NCBI RefSeq assembly: GCF_022024115.1
Contig: NZ_CP091792.1
Span: forward strand, 1,240,001-1,304,000
Origin: Prevotella communis
Lineage (GTDB): Bacteria; Bacteroidota; Bacteroidia; Bacteroidales; Bacteroidaceae
DNA: 64,000 bases
Direction: 5' to 3'
Part shown: piece by piece, positions 59,536 through 64,000 of the stretch
How positions within the stretch are numbered: position 1 is the first letter of the stretch
Layout: each line of letters begins with the position of its first letter
Position numbers and translations under genes: made by a program
Notes under the pieces: generated by a model
Told to the model about the DNA's origin: nothing
What the model saw: only the letters and a program-made list of their open reading frames with translations
Database searches by the model: none

Positions 59536-62500
59536 ATGAAGGACAATAATATAAAGAAGGTATTACTGTTGGGCAGTGGCGCCCTGAAGATTGGTGAGGC
59601 AGGTGAGTTCGACTATAGTGGCTCACAGGCATTGAAAGCAATGAAGGAAGAGGGTATCGAGACGGTGCTTATCAATCCTAATATCGCTACGGTGCAGACC
59701 TCAGAGGGTGTGGCCGACCAGGTCTATTTTCTCCCTGTTCAACCTTATTTCGTTGAGAAGGTTATCGAGAAGGAGCGTCCTGACGGCATCCTGCTGGCCT
59801 TTGGTGGTCAGACAGCATTGAACTGTGGTGTGGAACTGTATCAGAGTGGTGTGCTGGAGAAGTACAACGTGAAGGTGCTGGGTACGCCCGTTCAGGCTAT
59901 CATGGATACTGAGGACCGTGAGCTCTTCGTGAAGAAACTGGACGAGATCAATGTGAAGACCATCAAGAGTCAGGCATGTGATAATATCGCTGATGCCCGT
60001 AAGGCTGCTGCCGAACTGGGTTATCCTATCATCCTGCGTGCTGCTTATGCCCTGGGTGGTCTGGGCAGTGGCTTCTGCGACAATGAGGAGCAGTTGAACG
60101 CTCTGGCCGAGAAGGCATTCTCGTTCTCGCCACAGGTGCTGGTAGAGAAGTCCCTGAAGGGTTGGAAGGAGATAGAGTACGAGGTGGTGCGCGACCGTTA
60201 CGACAACTGTATCACCGTATGTAACATGGAGAACTTTGACCCGCTGGGTATCCACACCGGCGAGAGTATCGTGGTGGCTCCTTCACAGACCTTGACAAAC
60301 TCAGAATATCATAAGTTGCGTGCGCTGGCCATCAAGATTATCCGTCATATCGGTATCGTGGGTGAGTGTAACGTGCAGTATGCTTTCGACCCAGAGTCAG
60401 AGGATTATCGTGTCATCGAGGTGAACGCCCGTTTGTCACGCTCATCAGCCCTGGCATCAAAGGCCACTGGCTATCCCCTGGCTTTTGTAGCTGCTAAGTT
60501 GGGTATGGGTTATGGTCTGTTTGAACTGAAGAACAGTGTCACCAAGACTACGAGTGCTTTCTTTGAGCCCGCCCTCGACTATGTGGTATGTAAGATTCCT
60601 CGTTGGGACCTGTCTAAGTTCCATGGTGTTGACAAGGAGCTGGGTTCCAGCATGAAGTCGGTAGGCGAGGTGATGGCTATCGGTCGTACCTTTGAGGAGG
60701 CTATCCAGAAAGGTCTGCGTATGATTGGCCAGGGTATGCATGGCTTCGTGGAGAACAAGGAACTGAAGATTGCAGATATCGACGCTGCGCTGCGTGAGCC
60801 TACAGACAAGCGTATCTTCGTCATCTCAAAGGCTATGCATCTGCCTGAGTATGATATCGACAAGATTCATGAACTGACAAAGATTGATAAGTGGTTCCTG
60901 GAGAAGTTGCAGCATATCATCGATATCGACGAGCAACTGAAGAAATTTAATATCAACACGCTGGAAGAGTCGCTTCTGCGCGAGGCCAAGGTCTATGGCT
61001 TTACCGACTTCCAGATAGCCCGTGCTATCGGACTGGAGAGTGAGTGCCGTAATATGCACGAGGCTTCTCTGCTGGTGCGTAATCGCAGAAAGCAGTTTGG
61101 CATCACACCTGTGGTGAAGCAGATTGACACACTGGCTGCAGAGTATCCTGCTCAGACCAATTACCTGTATGTCACTTACTCAGGCGTGGCAAGTGACATA
61201 CAGTATGAGAATGACAAGAGAAGCATCATCGTGCTGGGTTCTGGTGCCTATCGTATCGGTTCGAGCGTAGAGTTCGACTGGTGTGGTGTGCAGGCTCTGA
61301 ACACCATCCGTAAGGAAGGTTGGCGCTCTGTGATGATTAACTATAACCCTGAGACGGTGTCAACCGACTATGATATGTGTGACCGTCTGTATTTCGATGA
61401 ACTGACCTTCGAACGTGTGATGGATATCATCGATATGGAGGCTCCTCACGGTGTCATTGTTTCAACTGGTGGTCAGATTCCTAACAACCTGGCTGTGCAT
61501 CTGGACGAGCAGCGTGTCAATATCCTGGGTACACAGGCTAAGGATATCGATGGTGCTGAGGACCGTGCTAAGTTCTCGCAGATGTTGAACGAGCTGGGTG
61601 TCAACCAGCCTGAGTGGAGTGCACTGACATCTATGGATGATATCAACCAGTTTGTGGAGCGTGTGGGCTTCCCTGTCCTGGTGCGTCCTTCGTATGTGCT
61701 CTCGGGAGCTGCCATGAATGTTTGTTCTAATAATGAGGAGTTGGAACGCTTCTTGAAGTTGGCTGCTAACGTCAGCGAGGATCATCCCGTCGTGGTGTCT
61801 AAGTTTATTGAGCATGCCAAGGAGATTGAGATGGATGCTGTGGCAAGGAATGGTGAGATTATCGCTTATGCTATCTCTGAGCATATCGAGTTTGCCGGTG
61901 TGCACTCAGGCGATGCCACGATTCAGTTCCCACCGCAGAAGTTGTATGTGGAGACTGTGCGTCGTATTAAGCGTATCTCTCGTCAGATTGCCAAGGCGCT
62001 GAATATCAATGGTCCGTTCAACATCCAGTATATGGCTCGCGAGAATGATATCCTGGTGATTGAGTGTAACCTGCGTGCCTCACGTAGCTTCCCATTCGTG
62101 TCAAAGGTGCTGAAGATGAATATGATTGACCTGGCTACGAAGGTGATGCTGGGACTGCCTGTGGAGAAACCTTCGAAGAACTTGTTCGACCTCGACTATG
62201 TGGGTATCAAGGCTTCGCAGTTCTCATTCAACCGCTTACAGAAGGCTGACCCCGTGCTGGGTGTGGATATGGCTTCTACCGGTGAGGTAGGTTGTATTGG
62301 CGACAATACCGACACGGCACTGCTCAAGGCTATGCTCTCTGTGGGACACCGTATTCCCAAGAAGACTGTGCTGCTGTCAACGGGTGGTGCCAAGCAGAAA
62401 GCTGAGATGCTGGATGCTGCCCGTATGCTGGTGAAGCATGGCTATGAGTTGTATGCTACGGATGGTACTTCGAAATATCTCACGGAGAATGGTGTGGAGA

Positions 62501-62778
62501 ATACCCGTGCCTTGTGGCCTTCTGAGGAAGAGGGGGCTGCAGGTAATGTGCCTTCAGCACTCGACCTGCTCCACAATCATCAGATAGACATGGTGGTGAA
62601 TATTCCGAAGGACCTGACTACCCACGAGTTGACGAATGGTTACAAGATTCGTCGTGCTGCCATCGATCTCAACGTGCCACTGATTACCAATGCCCGTCTG
62701 GCAGCTGCCTTCATCGAGGCTTTCTGTAAGGTGGGACTGGATGGTATTGGCATCAAGTCGTGGAGCGAATATAAATAA
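59536..62778 (+). CDS. carB: carbamoyl-phosphate synthase large subunit, eukaryote-like type
   Basis: A 1080-residue enzyme with two ATP-grasp synthetase halves, an oligomerisation region and a C-terminal MGS allosteric domain (HGYELYATDGTSKYL, residues about 970-1040). It makes carbamoyl phosphate from ammonia, bicarbonate and two ATP. Several stretches are closer to animal CAD/CPS1 than to E. coli CarB: GSGALKIGEAGEFDYSGSQA at the start, NMENFDPLGIHTGESIVVAP near 234-253, and VGECNVQYAF near 275-284. carA is 40 bp upstream. Pathway: pyrimidine (pyrC at 33.9 kb) and arginine synthesis. Confidence 0.95.
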   Translation: MKDNNIKKVLLLGSGALKIGEAGEFDYSGSQALKAMKEEGIETVLINPNIATVQTSEGVADQVYFLPVQPYFVEKVIEKERPDGILLAFGGQTALNCGVELYQSGVLEKYNVKVLGTPVQAIMDTEDRELFVKKLDEINVKTIKSQACDNIADARKAAAELGYPIILRAAYALGGLGSGFCDNEEQLNALAEKAFSFSPQVLVEKSLKGWKEIEYEVVRDRYDNCITVCNMENFDPLGIHTGESIVVAPSQTLTNSEYHKLRALAIKIIRHIGIVGECNVQYAFDPESEDYRVIEVNARLSRSSALASKATGYPLAFVAAKLGMGYGLFELKNSVTKTTSAFFEPALDYVVCKIPRWDLSKFHGVDKELGSSMKSVGEVMAIGRTFEEAIQKGLRMIGQGMHGFVENKELKIADIDAALREPTDKRIFVISKAMHLPEYDIDKIHELTKIDKWFLEKLQHIIDIDEQLKKFNINTLEESLLREAKVYGFTDFQIARAIGLESECRNMHEASLLVRNRRKQFGITPVVKQIDTLAAEYPAQTNYLYVTYSGVASDIQYENDKRSIIVLGSGAYRIGSSVEFDWCGVQALNTIRKEGWRSVMINYNPETVSTDYDMCDRLYFDELTFERVMDIIDMEAPHGVIVSTGGQIPNNLAVHLDEQRVNILGTQAKDIDGAEDRAKFSQMLNELGVNQPEWSALTSMDDINQFVERVGFPVLVRPSYVLSGAAMNVCSNNEELERFLKLAANVSEDHPVVVSKFIEHAKEIEMDAVARNGEIIAYAISEHIEFAGVHSGDATIQFPPQKLYVETVRRIKRISRQIAKALNINGPFNIQYMARENDILVIECNLRASRSFPFVSKVLKMNMIDLATKVMLGLPVEKPSKNLFDLDYVGIKASQFSFNRLQKADPVLGVDMASTGEVGCIGDNTDTALLKAMLSVGHRIPKKTVLLSTGGAKQKAEMLDAARMLVKHGYELYATDGTSKYLTENGVENTRALWPSEEEGAAGNVPSALDLLHNHQIDMVVNIPKDLTTHELTNGYKIRRAAIDLNVPLITNARLAAAFIEAFCKVGLDGIGIKSWSEYK

Positions 62779-62796
62779 TTTGAACTGATTGATTTG

Positions 62797-63933
62797 ATGA
62801 AAGAACCCGTATATATCATTGAGGAAACGCTGCTGCGTAGGAATCTGCAACTGATTGCCGACGTGGCTAAAGAGGCCGACGTGGAGATTATCCTGGCATT
62901 CAAAGCTTTTGCATTGTGGAAAACATTTCCTATTTTCAGGGAGTATATCAACAGTACTACGGCCAGCAGCCTGAGTGAGGCTCGCCTAGCGCTGGAGGAG
63001 TTTGGTGCCAAGGCTCACACGTATTCACCGGCCTATACTGACGAGGAAATAGATGATATCGTGAGGTGCAGCAGCCACCTGACGTTCAACTCGCTGTCAC
63101 AGTATGAGCGCTTCCATGATAGGGTAGAGGGGAAGGCTAGCATTGGTCTGCGCGTGAATCCTGAGTATTCAGAGGTTGGCACCATGCTCTATAACCCCTG
63201 TGCGCCTGGCACCCGATTCGGTATTACTGCCGATAAGTTGCCAGAGACACTGCCTGCTAATATCGAGGGCTTTCATTGTCACTGTCACTGTGAGAGTGGT
63301 GCTGACGTACTGGAACGTACGTTGGTGCATATTGAGGAGAAATTCTCTAAGTGGTTCCCACAGTTGAAGTGGCTTAATTTGGGTGGTGGTCATCTGATGA
63401 CACGTAAGGATTATGATGTGCCTCACCTTATTAATATATTAAAGGGACTACATGAGCGTTATCCCTGGCTCAAGATTATCCTTGAGCCAGGTAGCGCTTT
63501 TGCCTGGCAAACGGGTCCACTGGTGAGTCATGTGGTGGATATTGTAGAGGATAAGGGTATCCGTACGGCTATTCTGGATGTAAGTTTTACTTGTCATATG
63601 CCCGACTGTCTGGAGATGCCATATATGCCAGAGGTGAGAGGGGCAGAAATCGTAGAAGAATCCTCCAGTCTCCAGTCTCAAACCTCAGAATATGTCTATC
63701 GTTTGGGAGGCAATAGTTGCCTGAGTGGTGATTTTATGTCCTCATGGCGCTTCGATCATGAATTAAAAGTGGGAGAAGAGGTGATTTTTGAGGACATGAT
63801 TCATTACACGACTGTAAAAACTTGCATGTTCAATGGTATCTCTCATCCAGCTCTTGCGATGCTTCATAAGGACGGAAAATTGGAGATTTTGCGCCATTTT
63901 GGCTATGAAGACTACCGAAACCGCATGGATTAG
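62797..63933 (+). CDS. nspC: carboxynorspermidine decarboxylase
   Basis: A 378-residue PLP-dependent, alanine-racemase-fold decarboxylase that forms norspermidine or spermidine from the carboxy-form. The start is ATG 62797; the preceding in-frame TTG is not needed. The PLP lysine is in LAFKAFALWK (about residue 35). GFHCHCHCESG at about 159-169 is a family hallmark, and the C-terminal DMIHYTTVKTCMFNGI is diagnostic. It belongs to the carboxyspermidine route common in Bacteroidetes; the partner dehydrogenase is not in this window. It lies 18 bp after carB and is probably co-transcribed. Confidence 0.94.
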   Translation: MKEPVYIIEETLLRRNLQLIADVAKEADVEIILAFKAFALWKTFPIFREYINSTTASSLSEARLALEEFGAKAHTYSPAYTDEEIDDIVRCSSHLTFNSLSQYERFHDRVEGKASIGLRVNPEYSEVGTMLYNPCAPGTRFGITADKLPETLPANIEGFHCHCHCESGADVLERTLVHIEEKFSKWFPQLKWLNLGGGHLMTRKDYDVPHLINILKGLHERYPWLKIILEPGSAFAWQTGPLVSHVVDIVEDKGIRTAILDVSFTCHMPDCLEMPYMPEVRGAEIVEESSSLQSQTSEYVYRLGGNSCLSGDFMSSWRFDHELKVGEEVIFEDMIHYTTVKTCMFNGISHPALAMLHKDGKLEILRHFGYEDYRNRMD

Positions 63934-63963
63934 CACTTTTTTTTGAAAAAAAATCGGAAAAGT

Positions 63964-63994
63964 TTTGGTAGTTCAAAAAAAAGTAGTACCTTTG
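63964..63994 (+). promoter_or_regulatory. promoter for a gene beyond the window
   Basis: TTTG at 63964-63967, a 19-bp spacer and TACCTTTG at 63987-63994: a full match to the consensus, six bases before the window end. The gene it serves is not visible. Confidence 0.82.
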
Positions 63995-64000
63995 CATCCG

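Noticed and set aside
1..64000. CRISPR arrays and cas genes
   Set aside because: The only tandem repeats are short A/T-rich heptamers without spacers, and no cas-like protein is seen.
1..64000. tRNA or rRNA genes
   Set aside because: No cloverleaf with a TTCRANY arm or rRNA-like sequence was found by eye; a tRNA search program would be decisive.

Overview
The window reads as chromosomal DNA of a gut- or rumen-type Prevotella or close relative (Bacteroidales, Prevotellaceae). Support comes from SusC/SusD pairs, lipoproteins with short LxxC-type signals, many Bacteroidetes promoters (TTTG, 19-21 bp, TAnnTTTG), almost no Shine-Dalgarno sequences, and Bacteroidales-specific families (DUF4248, smalltalk, LruC/DUF4842, DUF5123). 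I assign genus only loosely.

Layout. 1-1.7 kb: end of miaA, then a lipid-kinase gene. 1.8-6.6 kb: a glycogen trio (debranching enzyme, starch-synthase-like glycosyltransferase, GH57 protein); the GH57 member appears to have lost both catalytic residues. 6.7-29.1 kb, minus strand: a pectin utilisation locus. It has a rhamnogalacturonan lyase fused to autotransporter-like repeats, a pectin methylesterase, SusC, SusD, a DUF4957/DUF5123-like lipoprotein, a small lipoprotein, a secreted protein with a chitobiase-C-terminal-like segment, and two PL1 pectate lyases. Five of these end in the same short C-terminal tail. No regulator lies beside the locus. 29.3-37.8 kb, plus strand: housekeeping genes asnA, dnaX, a FtsB/DivIC-like gene, pyrC, a free-standing methionine-synthase activation domain, a metallophosphoesterase and an acyltransferase. 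37.8-50.2 kb: a surface-glycan region with many GT2 and GT4 glycosyltransferases in both orientations, including a double-GT fusion, a tail-to-tail overlapping pair, one decayed GT2 gene and a LruC lipoprotein. 50.2-54.7 kb, minus strand: a compact cassette of a 104-residue protein, a VirE/VapE-type P-loop protein, DUF4248, an HU-like protein, the 31-residue smalltalk protein and a T7-lysozyme-like amidase. 54.9-64 kb, plus strand: trpS, uxaC, a lone Wza-like export lipoprotein, carA, carB, nspC, and a promoter for a gene beyond the window.

Working together. Pectin is de-esterified by the CE8 enzyme, cut by PL1 and PL11, and imported by SusCD. Galacturonate would then enter the isomerase pathway started by uxaC at 56 kb. 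CarAB and PyrC supply pyrimidine synthesis. Dolichol-phosphate-mannose-type synthase, GT2/GT4 enzymes and the Wza-like protein point to exopolysaccharide or glycoprotein assembly.

The best candidate for an undescribed system is the cassette at 50.2-54.7 kb. It joins a replication-helicase-like protein and an HU-like protein to what looks like a minimal lysis pair: a signal-less amidase plus a one-helix hydrophobic peptide. An inverted repeat sits at the 3' end of its largest gene. This is inference from gene content, not a demonstrated function.
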